From Pedobacter jejuensis (GTDB lineage Bacteria > Bacteroidota > Bacteroidia > Sphingobacteriales > Sphingobacteriaceae), in the NCBI RefSeq assembly GCF_003725795.1, contig NZ_RBEE01000011.1, positions 166,511 to 230,510 on the forward strand: a stretch of 64,000 bases of DNA. Reading direction: 5' to 3'. Below the pieces are notes generated by a model that was given only the letters and a program-made list of their open reading frames with translations, made no database searches and was not told where the DNA came from. Within the stretch, counting starts at the first letter, position 1. Each line of letters begins with the position of its first letter. A program made the position numbers and the translations under genes. Positions 1 to 9,516 of this stretch are shown here, piece by piece.

Positions 1-122
1 TTGATCTTTATTGGTAGATGAACTTACAAATATTTGAATTTGAGAAATTAAAATTTAAGCTGAATGGAAAGATTTAGGCTATTTCAATTGGAAATATTAT
101 TAAATGTTTAGAATGACATGAT

Positions 123-989
123 TTAAGATTGATTAAATAATCTTCCAGATAATTTCATTGCCTCGTCCCATTTATCCATATTAAGTTCCACAGTTTCGCA
201 TCTGCTGTTTAAATAGGCTATTACATCTTCTGTGGCTATATTACCTGTTAAATCATCAGCAGCCATTGGGCAACCTCCATAACCCTTTAGGGCAGAATCG
301 ATTCGCTTCACACCTGAATTATAAGCTGCCTCAATTTTCTCAAATCGCTCGGCAGGAGTGGAGTGTAAATGAATTCCGATTTCGGTATTGCTGAACCTAG
401 TAATAAGTTTAGGTAGAATATTGGTAATACTTTCTGGAGTTGAAACGCCAACCGTATCGGCTAAAGAAAGAATTTTAACGCCTTTCGACACAAGAATATC
501 AGCCCATTTTTCTACAATCTCATAGTTCCAAACATCACCATAAGGATTTCCAAAGCCCATTGATAGGTAAATAACAGCTGTTTTATTGTTGTTAGCACAA
601 AGCAAAAGCATCTCTTCAACAGTTGCTAATGATTGCTCAATACTAGAATTTGTATTGCGTTGTTGAAAAGTTTCGGAAATGGAAAATGGAAAACCGAGGT
701 AACTAATCTCATTATGTTTAATAGCCGCTTCAACGCCTTTTAAATTGGCTACAATGGCTAAAAGTTTGGTAGAAGTGTTACCTAAATCTAAATTAGAAAG
801 AACTTCACTGGTATCAGCCATCTGCAGAATTGCTTTTGGAGATACGAAACTTCCAAAATCTAAGGTATCAAAACCCACTTTAAGTAGCAGATTTAAATAT
901 GCTGCCTTTAATTCTGTTGGAATGAATCCGTGCAAGCCTTGCATGGCATCACGTGGGCATTCTACTAACTTAAATTGGTTTAGGCTCAT
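123..989 (-). CDS. mvaB: Hydroxymethylglutaryl-CoA lyase
   Basis: Predicted to cleave HMG-CoA to acetoacetate and acetyl-CoA in the cytoplasm, in leucine catabolism. The 288-residue protein has the HMGL-like TIM barrel: an N-terminal VECPRDAMQG substrate/metal motif (residues 9-18), the metal-binding HLHS motif (207-210), and the family loop GYGGCP (236-241) with the catalytic cysteine at 240, followed by NIATEDV. Length is normal for the family. The related isopropylmalate/homocitrate synthases lack this Cys loop, so the lyase call is fairly secure. It lies alone, about 216 bases from the next gene. Confidence 0.9.
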   Translation of the reverse strand: MSLNQFKLVECPRDAMQGLHGFIPTELKAAYLNLLLKVGFDTLDFGSFVSPKAILQMADTSEVLSNLDLGNTSTKLLAIVANLKGVEAAIKHNEISYLGFPFSISETFQQRNTNSSIEQSLATVEEMLLLCANNNKTAVIYLSMGFGNPYGDVWNYEIVEKWADILVSKGVKILSLADTVGVSTPESITNILPKLITRFSNTEIGIHLHSTPAERFEKIEAAYNSGVKRIDSALKGYGGCPMAADDLTGNIATEDVIAYLNSRCETVELNMDKWDEAMKLSGRLFNQS

Positions 990-1084
990 ATCGATTCGGT
1001 TTTAACCGCAAATTGCTCAAAGTTTTCCACAAAGAAGATATTAAACAACTATTTAATGGAAATGGACGATGGGTGATTGAAAAT

Positions 1085-1212
1085 GGATAATTGAAAATGG
1101 AAAATGGGCAATGAACAATTAATAACTACCAATGAACCAATGACCAATAAACCAATTACCAATGATCCAATGAACGAACGTACTAATGACCAATGAACCA
1201 ATGATCTAATGA
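1085..1212. repeat. Low-complexity AATGACCAATGAACC repeats
   Basis: The spacer between the HMG-CoA lyase and NDH-2 genes is made of degenerate units of the type AATGAACCAATGACC. They encode a spurious Leu/Ser/Ile/Val-rich reading frame on the minus strand. Similar units recur at 7060-7105 and 7580-7613, so this is a dispersed intergenic repeat and not a gene. No function is evident. Confidence 0.6.
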
Positions 1213-2522
1213 ACTTCCTTTGCTTCTTCTCTATAATCGATGCTTCTGTCTTTAGCAAATGTTCTGATAATCAATCTTGTGCCTCTATCATAGCTGAAAT
1301 AACTCCAAAGCCAATTGATAAAAACAATAAGTTTATTTCGAAAGCCGACTAAGGTCATCAGGTGAACAAACATCCAGGTAAACCAGGCAAATATTCCTTG
1401 AAAATGAATTTTACCTATATCAACTACAGCTTTATTTCTGCCAACGGTTGCCATTGAACCTTTATCGAAATATTTAAATTTTTCAAGCGGCTTTTTTTCT
1501 ACGATATTCATCAAGTTTTTTGCTAAATGATGCCCCTGTTGTATGGCTGCTGGAGCAACTCCCGGGTGCCCGTTTGGCGTTTCTTCATCAATAATAGCAG
1601 CAACATCGCCAATAGCATAAACATTTGGATAACCTACCACTAAGTTCTGGGTATCTGTTTTCAATCTTCCTCCACGAACAACTTCGGCTTTATCCAAACC
1701 AGCTAAAACTTCCCCTTTTACTCCAGCACTCCAAATAACGGTAGAGCTTAAAATTGGCGATTTATCTTGTAAGCTTAAGGTATGTCCATCGTAACCTAAT
1801 ACGCGGGTTTCATTCATTACTTTAACGCCCATTTGCAATAAGAAATCTTTTGATTTCTGTTGGGCTTGTGGAGACATCGGACCTAGCAACTCAGGCGAAT
1901 TTTCAACAAGGTATATGTTCACCTTTTTCAAATCCATTTCCGGGTAATCGTTAGGAATAACATGCTTTTTAAGCTCAGCAATGGCACCAGCGGTTTCTAC
2001 ACCTGTTGGTCCGCCGCCAACAACAACAAAATTTAATAAAGCACTCTTTTTGTCCTTATCTGTTTCGATAAGTGATTTTTCGAAGTTTTGTAGAATCAAG
2101 CTTCTTAAGTCTAATGCTTCTGGGATAGATTTCATTGGCATTGAATTCGCTTCAATTTCTTTATTGCCGAAGAAATTACTGGTTGAGCCCGTTGCAATTA
2201 CCAGATAATCATAATTAACTTTTCCAATATCAGTTAGCAAACAATTTTCTGCTGCAATAACCTCTTTAACTTTAGCTACCCTAAAAGTTAGGTTTTTTTG
2301 TCCTTTGAAAATTTTACGAAGTGGAAAAGCGATAGAATCTGCCTCCAATCCTCCTGTAGCTACCTGATATAGTAAAGGTTGAAAAGTGTGGTAATTATGT
2401 TTATCCAACATAACCACTTGAAAAGGTTTGTTTTTTAATCTTTTTGCTAATTCGATTCCACCAAATCCACCGCCAACTATAACTACTCTAGGGTATTCAC
2501 TTTTAGGAAGTTGTAAATCCAT
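1206..2522 (-). CDS. ndh: Type II NADH dehydrogenase (NDH-2)
   Basis: A 438-residue single-chain FAD enzyme expected to pass electrons from NADH to quinone at the inner membrane without pumping protons. Two dinucleotide-binding folds are visible: GGGFGG at residues 17-22 for FAD and GGGPTGVE at 169-176 for NAD(H). The conserved block VYAIGDVA follows in the second half. The C-terminal 90 residues contain a hydrophobic stretch (FAWFTWMFVHLM) that fits the membrane-anchoring region of NDH-2. Length is typical. Rubredoxin or ferredoxin reductases are the main alternative, but the C-terminal extension favours NDH-2. Confidence 0.88.
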   Translation of the reverse strand: MDLQLPKSEYPRVVIVGGGFGGIELAKRLKNKPFQVVMLDKHNYHTFQPLLYQVATGGLEADSIAFPLRKIFKGQKNLTFRVAKVKEVIAAENCLLTDIGKVNYDYLVIATGSTSNFFGNKEIEANSMPMKSIPEALDLRSLILQNFEKSLIETDKDKKSALLNFVVVGGGPTGVETAGAIAELKKHVIPNDYPEMDLKKVNIYLVENSPELLGPMSPQAQQKSKDFLLQMGVKVMNETRVLGYDGHTLSLQDKSPILSSTVIWSAGVKGEVLAGLDKAEVVRGGRLKTDTQNLVVGYPNVYAIGDVAAIIDEETPNGHPGVAPAAIQQGHHLAKNLMNIVEKKPLEKFKYFDKGSMATVGRNKAVVDIGKIHFQGIFAWFTWMFVHLMTLVGFRNKLIVFINWLWSYFSYDRGTRLIIRTFAKDRSIDYREEAKEVH

Positions 2523-2788
2523 TTTTTATCTGATTGTTTAATGCTAATGTAACAAAAAGATAGCCAAAAGGTTTAAGATTTGACATTCAGTAGCAATCAT
2601 TCCCTTATATAACTTTGGTATGACGATATGGGTTTTATGGAAGTTTTTAGTACAGGTTTAAGTGCCTAAACCTGATGGAAACGAGCATGAAGCGCAGCGA
2701 AATAAAGTGTACAGCAGGACAGGTCTAACCCAAGAATTGCTGGTTTTGATTTTCAAAAACCTCAACGTGTTATTTTAACTAAGTCGTC

Positions 2789-2809
2789 ATGCTGAATTTA
2801 TTTCAGCAT
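2789..2809. repeat. Perfect 8-bp palindrome, REP-like
   Basis: ATGCTGAA, a TTTAT loop, then TTCAGCAT form a perfect 8-bp inverted repeat. The same core appears twice at 32704-32760 with changed stem ends, which argues for a dispersed palindromic family rather than a gene-specific terminator. There is no T-run on either side. Confidence 0.6.
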
Positions 2810-2881
2810 CTTAATAGAGAGCTAATTTATTATAAAGACCCTGTAATAAATTTACGGTGAAACACTTTTAAAGTAAAAGGC

Positions 2882-2914
2882 AAAAAAAAACGCCCCGATT
2901 AGATCGAGGCGTTT
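2882..2914 (-). terminator. Rho-independent terminator of secDF
   Basis: On the minus strand AAACGCC...GGGCGTTT forms a GC-rich hairpin followed by nine T. It lies 21 bases past the secDF stop codon. The stem is interrupted by one mismatch. Confidence 0.85.
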
Positions 2915-2934
2915 AAATATGTTCTATAAAAATC

Positions 2935-5925
2935 TTAGTTTTTCTTCTCTGCAGAACTTCCCAAATCGATTACGATAGGAGTAGAGATGCATAGTGATGA
3001 GTACGTACCAATAATACGACCAATTAACAATGCGAAGATAAACCCACGGATGCTATCGCCACCAAAGATGAAGATAACCAATAGCACGAAGAATACCGTT
3101 AGTGATGTTAAAATGGTACGACTTAATGTGCTGTTTAAAGCAAAGTTAATTAAGTTGTTACGTGCTTCGCCATGTAAATCTTCCTTGCCCGATTCTTTTA
3201 GTTTCTCACGAATACGGTCGAACACAACAACAGTTTCTGTCATGGTGTAACCCATTACCGTTAAAATTGCTGCAATAAAATCCTGACCAATTTCTAATGA
3301 GAATGGCATAACACCATCTAAAATTGTGTAGAATGATAGTACCATAAGCACATCATGGAATAATGCAATTACTGCACCTAAACCATATTGCCATTTTTTG
3401 AAACGTACTACGATGTAAATAAACATGAACAAACATGATAATAACACTGCGTAGAAAGCACCATTAACAATATCACTAGCGATAATTGGAGTTACTTTTT
3501 GCGAGCTAACAATTTCATATTTAGAACCTGCTAAACCTTTATTTAAAGCATCTTCTACAACTTTGTCCGTTTTAGGATTTTGATCTTCAATGTGGAACGT
3601 GGTTGTAATTTTTACCTGACTATCTTCGCCTGCAGTTTTCACTTCAGGTGTTTCGTTGCCAAAAACAGGATTTAATTTTACTTTTAAATCTTCTGTGTTA
3701 ACGGCTTTGTCGAAATGAACCAAATAAGTTCTACCACCTTTAAAATCTACACCCAGGTTTAAACCACCGTTTTTAAAGTAGAATACAAAACCTAAAACAA
3801 TTATTACAGTAGAAATAACATAGTAAATTTTACGGCGACCAACAAAGTTGAAAGCCACATTTTTAAAGGCATTACGGGTAAAGTTGTTATCAAAATTGAT
3901 TTCAATTTTACGGTTCAGTAATGAATCAAAAACAACTCTCGAGATTGCAACAGCTGCAAATAATGATGATAGAATACCAATACATAATGTGGTTGCAAAA
4001 CCTTGAACTGGTCCGCTACCGAAGAACCAAAGAATTGCTCCTAAGATAAATAAAGTAACATTTGAGTCGATAATTGAAGGCATTGCATGTTTAAAACCTT
4101 CTTTAATTGCAGTTGCAACATTCTTTCCTTGCGCAAGTTCTTCACGAATCCTTTCAAAAATTAGGATGTTCGCATCAACTGATAAACCAATTACCAAAAC
4201 GATACCAGCAATACCAGGTAAGGTTAATACTGCTCCAAGTGAAACCAATATCCCCATAATGAAGAATAAGTTTAACAATAAAGCAAAGTTAGCTACCCAA
4301 CCAGCACGGTGGTAATACAGAGCCATAAAGACTAAGATTACGATAAATGCGATGATGAAAGATATTAAACCATCATGAATGGCTTGTGCACCTAACGTAG
4401 GACCAACAATGTAGCTACCAGCAATACGAGCAGGAGCAGGCAATTTACCAGCCTTTAAAATGTTCGATAAATCTTTTGTATCTTCTTGCGTAAAGTTTCC
4501 TGAAATAGATGAAACACCATTTGGAATTTCTCCACCAACTCTTGGAGCTGTATAAACACTGTTATCTAAAACTACAGCGATAGATTTGTTATCATTTTCA
4601 TCGTTAACATTTCCTGCAGCCTGAGCAGTAATTTTTTTCCATTTTGCAGCGCCTTCGCTGGTCATGTACATGGTTACTTCAGGCTTGCCTTTTTGGTCAA
4701 AATCATTACGAGAATCGCTAATCGCGTCACCACCTAAATCTGGTTTACCATCAGCACTTGTAACTTTAATTGCATATAGTTCAAAAACCTTAGAGCCTTC
4801 CATAGGTTTTGCACTCCACATAAACTTCATTGTAGAAGGTATAGAAGCAGCTACTTCAGGCATTTTGAAGTATGCATTAACTTTAGCCGTATCTTTTTGT
4901 GCAACCCAACCAACAACTGGTCCTGGGCGTAAAGCCGGCTGACCATTTTCTCCTTGATAAGTCGGAATGCTTAAAATTGAAAATAATGGGTTTGATTTTG
5001 CTACAGCAGCTTTTGCAGCCGTTGAGTCTTTTTTACCTAAACCAGCTAACTTGCCACCTTTAGTAGTATCAGTTGCTGACTTTTCTAAACCTGCTAACTT
5101 TCCGCCTGTAGCCGGGGTAGCAGTTGTATCAGCTGATGCTGTAGTTGTAGGTTCTTTTAATGTAGAAGCCAAAGTTTTATTGATGTTTTCTAATAAAGAA
5201 ACCACTTCTTGCACTTCGTAAACTTGCCAAAATTGTAATTCGGCAGAACCTTGCAATAATTTATAAACACGCTCTTTATCCTGCACACCCGGCATTTCAA
5301 TCAAAATACGATTGCTGCCTTCTTGCTTTTGCATATTTGGACTAACAACACCAAAACCATCAATACGCGAACGCAAAATGATAAATGAACGGTCGATAGC
5401 ACTTGTTGCTTCTTTTTCTAAAAACGATTGAACCTCGCCATTACTAGCGCTCGATTTTAATTGAGTTGCATTATCCTGGTTAGAAAAGTAATCTGCAAGT
5501 TTTACGCCTGGGCTTAGTTTTTCAAATTCATTAACAAACAATTTAATGTAATCTTTACCACCAGCGTTTAGTTGAACTTGAGCGTTCTGTAAAGCTTTGT
5601 TAAAATTAGCATCAGTTGTATTATCTGCTAAAGATTTAACCAATTCTGCTAACGATATTTCCATCGTTACATTCATTCCGCCTTTTAAATCTAAGCCTAA
5701 ATTAATTTCTTTAGATTTAACAGATTGATAAGTAAAACCCAAAAGAGGATAAACTTTCTCCGTACTCATCGAATCTAAATAAGCCTTCTCTTTGGCTAAA
5801 TCACCTTTCGCATAGTTTTTTGCGTCTTTTTCTACACTGGATGCTACCAAAGTAAAAGAAAGTGCATACGCACAAACGATAGCTAATACTATCGCTATAA
5901 ACTTAATAAAACCTTTTCCTTGCAT
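2935..5925 (-). CDS. secDF: Protein translocase subunit SecDF (fused)
   Basis: A 996-residue fusion of SecD and SecF, the proton-driven accessory subunits of the Sec translocon in the inner membrane. The SecD half begins with a signal-anchor (residues 6-28) and LGLDLKGG (76-83), then has a large periplasmic domain and a six-helix membrane region after GSYIVGPTLGAQA. The SecF half begins near residue 710 and contains NLGVDFKGG. The fused arrangement is usual in Bacteroidota. A low-complexity insert around residues 262-310 repeats GGKLAGL twice among Ala/Thr/Lys. It has its own terminator and a candidate promoter and appears monocistronic. Confidence 0.95.
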   Translation of the reverse strand: MQGKGFIKFIAIVLAIVCAYALSFTLVASSVEKDAKNYAKGDLAKEKAYLDSMSTEKVYPLLGFTYQSVKSKEINLGLDLKGGMNVTMEISLAELVKSLADNTTDANFNKALQNAQVQLNAGGKDYIKLFVNEFEKLSPGVKLADYFSNQDNATQLKSSASNGEVQSFLEKEATSAIDRSFIILRSRIDGFGVVSPNMQKQEGSNRILIEMPGVQDKERVYKLLQGSAELQFWQVYEVQEVVSLLENINKTLASTLKEPTTTASADTTATPATGGKLAGLEKSATDTTKGGKLAGLGKKDSTAAKAAVAKSNPLFSILSIPTYQGENGQPALRPGPVVGWVAQKDTAKVNAYFKMPEVAASIPSTMKFMWSAKPMEGSKVFELYAIKVTSADGKPDLGGDAISDSRNDFDQKGKPEVTMYMTSEGAAKWKKITAQAAGNVNDENDNKSIAVVLDNSVYTAPRVGGEIPNGVSSISGNFTQEDTKDLSNILKAGKLPAPARIAGSYIVGPTLGAQAIHDGLISFIIAFIVILVFMALYYHRAGWVANFALLLNLFFIMGILVSLGAVLTLPGIAGIVLVIGLSVDANILIFERIREELAQGKNVATAIKEGFKHAMPSIIDSNVTLFILGAILWFFGSGPVQGFATTLCIGILSSLFAAVAISRVVFDSLLNRKIEINFDNNFTRNAFKNVAFNFVGRRKIYYVISTVIIVLGFVFYFKNGGLNLGVDFKGGRTYLVHFDKAVNTEDLKVKLNPVFGNETPEVKTAGEDSQVKITTTFHIEDQNPKTDKVVEDALNKGLAGSKYEIVSSQKVTPIIASDIVNGAFYAVLLSCLFMFIYIVVRFKKWQYGLGAVIALFHDVLMVLSFYTILDGVMPFSLEIGQDFIAAILTVMGYTMTETVVVFDRIREKLKESGKEDLHGEARNNLINFALNSTLSRTILTSLTVFFVLLVIFIFGGDSIRGFIFALLIGRIIGTYSSLCISTPIVIDLGSSAEKKN

Positions 5926-5971
5926 TGTTTGTTTAAAATAATTTGTCTTTCGCTGTTTTTTAACAAGTCGG

Positions 5972-5979
5972 CAAATCTA
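5972..5979 (-). promoter_or_regulatory. Candidate -7 box upstream of secDF
   Basis: The minus strand reads TAGATTTG, a match to the Bacteroidota TAnnTTTG element, 46 bases before the secDF start. No good TTTG -33 element is seen at the usual distance, so support comes from the -7 box and position only. Confidence 0.35.
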
Positions 5980-6100
5980 ATTAAATTTTTAAATTATAGA
6001 ACCCCTTAATTGATAATTTATTAACATAAATTTTTACGGGGCAATAAAGCCACTTTTGTTACGCAGAACTTATTGAAGCTTTTGATTTTGAAGCTGAAAT

Positions 6101-6204
6101 TTATTTGGAAAGCAATTGCAGCAGCTTTTTGCTTTGGTTCGGTCCCGCTAATGTTCCTGCCGATGAAAAATCGGCATCTACGAATATCGGGTTTAGATGG
6201 CACG
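6101..6204. repeat. 104-base direct repeat, copy 1, with hairpin
   Basis: This copy matches 6313-6416 with only a few differences over 104 bases. It contains the perfect hairpin TGCCGAT-GAAAA-ATCGGCA, flanked by CCCG and CGGG that can extend the foldback. The structure resembles repetitive extragenic palindromes. No associated transposase is visible. Confidence 0.8.
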
Positions 6205-6312
6205 AGAAGGGTAGCTATTAAATTGTAAATTGCTTAATCTACTATTAATGGAGGATGTATTGAGGATGTTTAGTTACTATAACAGTTTAGTAGTATTGTT
6301 ATAGCAGGTGAC

Positions 6313-6416
6313 TTATTTGGAAAGCAATTGCAGTAGCTTTTGGGTTTGGTTCGGTCCCGCTAATGTTCCTGCCGATGAAAAATCGGCATCCACGAATATC
6401 GGGTTTAGGTGGCACG
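6313..6416. repeat. 104-base direct repeat, copy 2, with hairpin
   Basis: Second copy of the 6101-6204 element in the same orientation, 212 bases downstream start to start. The hairpin core TGCCGAT...ATCGGCA is identical, while differences lie outside it, which suggests that the stem is the conserved part. Confidence 0.8.
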
Positions 6417-6557
6417 GATAGGATAAAGATTTTCGGCTGAGCGCAATTATCACCGCTATTGACAATTGCTTTAGCTAATCATAGTTTCTTTTTGTCCTCT
6501 GTAAATTCTTTTTATCCTCTGTGAAAATCTCTTTTTCTCTGTGGTTAATAAAAAAAG

Positions 6558-7061
6558 TTACTTTCTTTTCAAAACCTCAAAAGTATAATCGTATTTATTC
6601 TTTTCATCAGCTTGATGTGGCTCAGAACTAATCGTTTCCCATTCATTTCTATCTATTGCAGGGAAGAAAGTATCCGCATCAAAAGTATGGTGGATAGTTG
6701 TCAAATAAAGTATATCCGTTTTCGGTAAAGCCTGGCGATAAATCTCTGCACCGCCAACAATGAATACTGGTTTTTCTTCACTTTTGGTTATTTCCAAAGC
6801 TTCATCTAAGCTATTTACTATTTCTACGCCATCAATGTGCAATGAGGTATCTCTTGTAATTACGATATTTCTGCGGTTTGGCAAAGGTTTGCCAACAGAA
6901 TCAAACGTCTTACGACCCATAATAACGGTATGCCCAGAAGTGGTTTGTTTAAAAAACTTTAAATCAGCAGGCATATGCCATAAAAGTTGGTTGTTTTTAC
7001 CAATGGCGAAGTTTTCGCCTACGGCAACGGCTATAGAGATAGATTTTTGTTCATTAGTCAT
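6558..7061 (-). CDS. folA: Dihydrofolate reductase
   Basis: Reduces dihydrofolate to tetrahydrofolate with NADPH. The 167-residue protein shows the AVGENFAIGKNNQLLWHMPADL N-terminal core split across the substrate site (Trp-His-Met-Pro-Ala-Asp near residues 29-34), the NADPH-binding MGRKTFDSVG block, and VFIVGGAEIYRQAL. It shares a strand and neighbourhood with thyA, whose reaction generates dihydrofolate, so the pair makes pathway sense. A four-helix-bundle gene separates them. Length is normal. Confidence 0.95.
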   Translation of the reverse strand: MTNEQKSISIAVAVGENFAIGKNNQLLWHMPADLKFFKQTTSGHTVIMGRKTFDSVGKPLPNRRNIVITRDTSLHIDGVEIVNSLDEALEITKSEEKPVFIVGGAEIYRQALPKTDILYLTTIHHTFDADTFFPAIDRNEWETISSEPHQADEKNKYDYTFEVLKRK

Positions 7062-7125
7062 TAGTCATTCGTTAATTAGTCATTGGACATTAGTTCATTA
7101 GTTTGCAGGGATTTTAAACATAGTG

Positions 7126-7133
7126 CAAAATTA
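7126..7133 (-). promoter_or_regulatory. Candidate -7 box upstream of folA
   Basis: The minus strand reads TAATTTTG, matching TAnnTTTG, 64 bases before the folA start. The -33 element is weak. Confidence 0.3.
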
Positions 7134-7150
7134 ACTTGTAATTACTTCGG

Positions 7151-7522
7151 TTATTGTATTTCGGGCTTGTTTCCGATATATTTAATATATGCATTCAATT
7201 TTAAGTGAATAGTTTGCAAGTCCAAATAAAGCACTTGATAAATCTCGTCTGAGATGAGTTTTCGATTTTTTGATTTCCTTAAAAAAGATTTCACCTCTAA
7301 AATTGAGCCTCGGCTGTAATAACAAAAGTTCTTATTTTCTTTGAAATGATAGCGGCCATATCCCTCAGCAATATTTGCGCTAATTGAATCGGCAGCTCTG
7401 CATAATTGTTTTCCGATGGTATCTTTCGAAAAATAATCCCAAGTAATTACAATGTTCCATATCTTATCTGAAATTACTTCAGAAAGATTATAAACTTCTA
7501 AGTCTTCTAATTTATAATTCAT
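7151..7522 (-). CDS. Four-helix bundle protein (23S rRNA intervening-sequence family)
   Basis: A 123-residue protein with the hallmarks of the small four-helix-bundle family first noticed in 23S rRNA intervening sequences: an N-terminal LEDLEVYNLSEVISDKIW helix, the QLCRAADSISANIAEGYGR motif in the middle, and a C-terminal helix ending in LNAYIKYIG. These proteins are common and often scattered in Bacteroidota; their function is not established. It sits between folA and thyA but is unlikely to belong to folate metabolism. Confidence 0.85.
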   Translation of the reverse strand: MNYKLEDLEVYNLSEVISDKIWNIVITWDYFSKDTIGKQLCRAADSISANIAEGYGRYHFKENKNFCYYSRGSILEVKSFLRKSKNRKLISDEIYQVLYLDLQTIHLKLNAYIKYIGNKPEIQ

Positions 7523-7614
7523 GTTTTTATTTTTTAAAATGAATTATAAGGATGATTTTTCTTAAGTTTTATTAGACACCCAAACAAATGACTAATGAAC
7601 AAATGACCAATGAA

Positions 7615-8436
7615 CTACACCGCCACTACACCCTTAATATGTGGATGCGCCTCATAATTCTCCAAAGTAAAATCTTCAAACTTAAAATCGAAAATGCTTT
7701 TCACATCAGGATTAATTTTCATTGTAGGCAACGGTTTTGGCGCTCTACTTAATTGAAGATTGGCTTGCTCAATGTGGTTGTTATACAAATGCGCATCACC
7801 TAAAGTATGAACAAAATCTCCGGCTTGTAAGTCACAAACCTGTGCCACCATCATCGTTAACAAAGCGTATGATGCAATATTGAATGGTACGCCTAAGAAA
7901 ATATCAGCACTGCGCTGATACAATTGTAAACTAAGTGTGCCTTTTGTTTCACCCTTTAGGGGGTTAGCGGGTGCAACATAAAACTGGAAAAAAGCATGGC
8001 AAGGTGGTAAAGCCATATTTTCAATTTCAGCAACATTCCATGCAGAAACAATAATTCTACGCGAATCTGGATTATTTTTTATCGTATTGATGATATTGGT
8101 AATCTGGTCGATATGTTTACCATCAGGTGTTGGCCAACTTCTCCACTGCGAACCATAAACAGGACCTAAATCTCCATTTTCATCTGCCCATTCATCCCAA
8201 ATACGTACACCATTATCTTTTAAGTATTTGATATTGGTATCGCCTGTTAAAAACCAAATTAATTCGTGAATGATTGATTTTAAATGCAGTTTTTTAGTTG
8301 TAACCATCGGGAAGCCTTCCTGCAAATTAAATCGCATTTGGTGACCAAAAACACTAATGGTTCCGGTGCCGGTACGGTCATGTTTTTGTGCGCCATTATC
8401 CAGCACATGCTGCATTAAATCTAAATATTGTTTCAT
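7615..8436 (-). CDS. thyA: Thymidylate synthase
   Basis: Makes dTMP from dUMP with methylenetetrahydrofolate. I place the start at 8436, giving 273 residues that begin [15 protein letters not shown] as in other ThyA. The open frame extends 57 codons further upstream but that part is not conserved-looking. Visible motifs are DRTGTGT near the N-terminus, [11 protein letters not shown], the catalytic cysteine in [31 protein letters not shown], and the dUMP-binding HTLGDAHLY. An AGGGG sequence lies just upstream of the chosen ATG. Works with the nearby folA. Confidence 0.95.
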   Translation of the reverse strand: MKQYLDLMQHVLDNGAQKHDRTGTGTISVFGHQMRFNLQEGFPMVTTKKLHLKSIIHELIWFLTGDTNIKYLKDNGVRIWDEWADENGDLGPVYGSQWRSWPTPDGKHIDQITNIINTIKNNPDSRRIIVSAWNVAEIENMALPPCHAFFQFYVAPANPLKGETKGTLSLQLYQRSADIFLGVPFNIASYALLTMMVAQVCDLQAGDFVHTLGDAHLYNNHIEQANLQLSRAPKPLPTMKINPDVKSIFDFKFEDFTLENYEAHPHIKGVVAV

Positions 8437-8599
8437 ATACCCCAAACCCCTGATGGGGATTTTAATCTTGAATAAATTATCAATTACAAATATGTAAAAA
8501 ATCTTAATCCCGAAATCTTTTAGTTTTCTACATTGATGGATTTTTAAACAAGCCTGACTTTTGTATGTTTGCATCAGAACAATATTTGACTTTGAGGTA

Positions 8600-8627
8600 A
8601 ATCTCAAATCTCAAATCTCAAATCTCA
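8600..8627. repeat. Four perfect AATCTCA heptamers
   Basis: AATCTCA is repeated four times without a mismatch, ending six bases before the ispE ATG. A looser version of the same phrase occurs at 9960-10003 before metZ. Copy-number change by slippage would alter the ispE leader. Confidence 0.8.
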
Positions 8628-8633
8628 ATCTGC

Positions 8634-9437
8634 ATGTTATCTTTTCCAAACGCAAAAATAAATCTGGGTTTAAACATTACCGAAAAAAGGGCGGATGGCT
8701 ATCACAACCTCGAAACTGTTTTTTATCCAATAAATATAAAAGATGCTGTAGAAATTACAGATAACGAACATACATCTTGCAAAATTCATGGTATTGATAT
8801 TCCTGGAGATGCGAATGATAATCTCTGTTTAAAAGCTTATCACCTCATCAAAGCTGATTTTGATATTCCATCGCAACAAATAAATCTTTTGAAAAATATT
8901 CCGGTAGGTGCTGGTTTGGGTGGTGGCTCTGCAGATTGCGCTTTTGTAATTAAACTGATTAATGAAAAATTCAATTTGGGTTTATCGGTAGATGAAATGG
9001 AAAATTATGCTCGTCAGCTAGGTGCGGATTGTGCTTTTTTTATCGAAAACAAGCCAGTTTATGCTTTCAATAAAGGCGATGAGTTCGAAAAATGTGAAGT
9101 AGATTTGTCAGCCTGGTTTAAAGTTTTGGTGAAACCACCTTTACATGTCAGCACAGCTGACGCATACGCTTTGGTAAAACCTAAAAAGCCTTTGCAATCG
9201 TTAAAAGAAATCATACATTTGTCGCCAACAACATGGAAAAATAAGGTTATCAACGATTTCGAAATTTCGGTTTTCGCAAAATATCCCCAAATTCATCAAA
9301 TAAAAACCAATTTATACGATGCAGGCGCAACATTCGCTTTAATGAGTGGTAGCGGTTCGTCGGTTTTTGCAATTTTTAACGAACCCGTTAAACTGCCCGA
9401 ACTGGAAAAAGACAATTTAGTTTATTATAATATTTAA
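8634..9437 (+). CDS. ispE: 4-diphosphocytidyl-2-C-methyl-D-erythritol kinase
   Basis: Phosphorylates CDP-methylerythritol in the non-mevalonate isoprenoid pathway. The 267-residue protein is a GHMP kinase: NAKINLGLNITEKRADGYH at the N-terminus, the ATP-binding glycine-rich loop PVGAGLGGGSADCAF near residues 90-104, and MSGSGSSVFAIF near the C-terminus. Length is normal for IspE in this phylum. The start ATG follows directly on a run of AATCTCA heptamers, with no obvious Shine-Dalgarno. Oriented away from thyA. Confidence 0.93.
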   Translation: MLSFPNAKINLGLNITEKRADGYHNLETVFYPINIKDAVEITDNEHTSCKIHGIDIPGDANDNLCLKAYHLIKADFDIPSQQINLLKNIPVGAGLGGGSADCAFVIKLINEKFNLGLSVDEMENYARQLGADCAFFIENKPVYAFNKGDEFEKCEVDLSAWFKVLVKPPLHVSTADAYALVKPKKPLQSLKEIIHLSPTTWKNKVINDFEISVFAKYPQIHQIKTNLYDAGATFALMSGSGSSVFAIFNEPVKLPELEKDNLVYYNI

Positions 9438-9516
9438 AAGAGCTGAAAGGTAAAAGCTGAAAGACTAAAGCAAAATGCGTCTTGATATTGGATACTGAAT
9501 AATCGTGAATAACAAA

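Larger units (their letters stand above)
2523..2934. other. Intergenic region, 412 bases, palindrome and terminator
   Basis: No gene is seen. It holds one copy of the CTGAA-TTTAT-TTCAG palindrome (2789-2809) and the secDF terminator at its right end. The stretch 2590-2780 has no frame or structure I can support. Confidence 0.6.
5926..6557. other. Intergenic region, 632 bases, with direct repeats
   Basis: No gene can be supported. A 60-codon minus-strand frame (6021-6203) runs through a repeat and has no protein character. The region is mainly filled by two copies of a 104-base repeat, annotated separately. The rest is AT-rich. Confidence 0.55.

Noticed and set aside
1049..1258. 69-codon minus-strand frame rich in Leu, Ser, Ile and Val
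   Set aside because: It is produced by the AATGACCAATG repeat and overlaps the NDH-2 3' end.
6021..6203. 60-codon minus-strand frame
   Set aside because: Runs through the 104-base repeat; the second repeat copy does not keep the frame.
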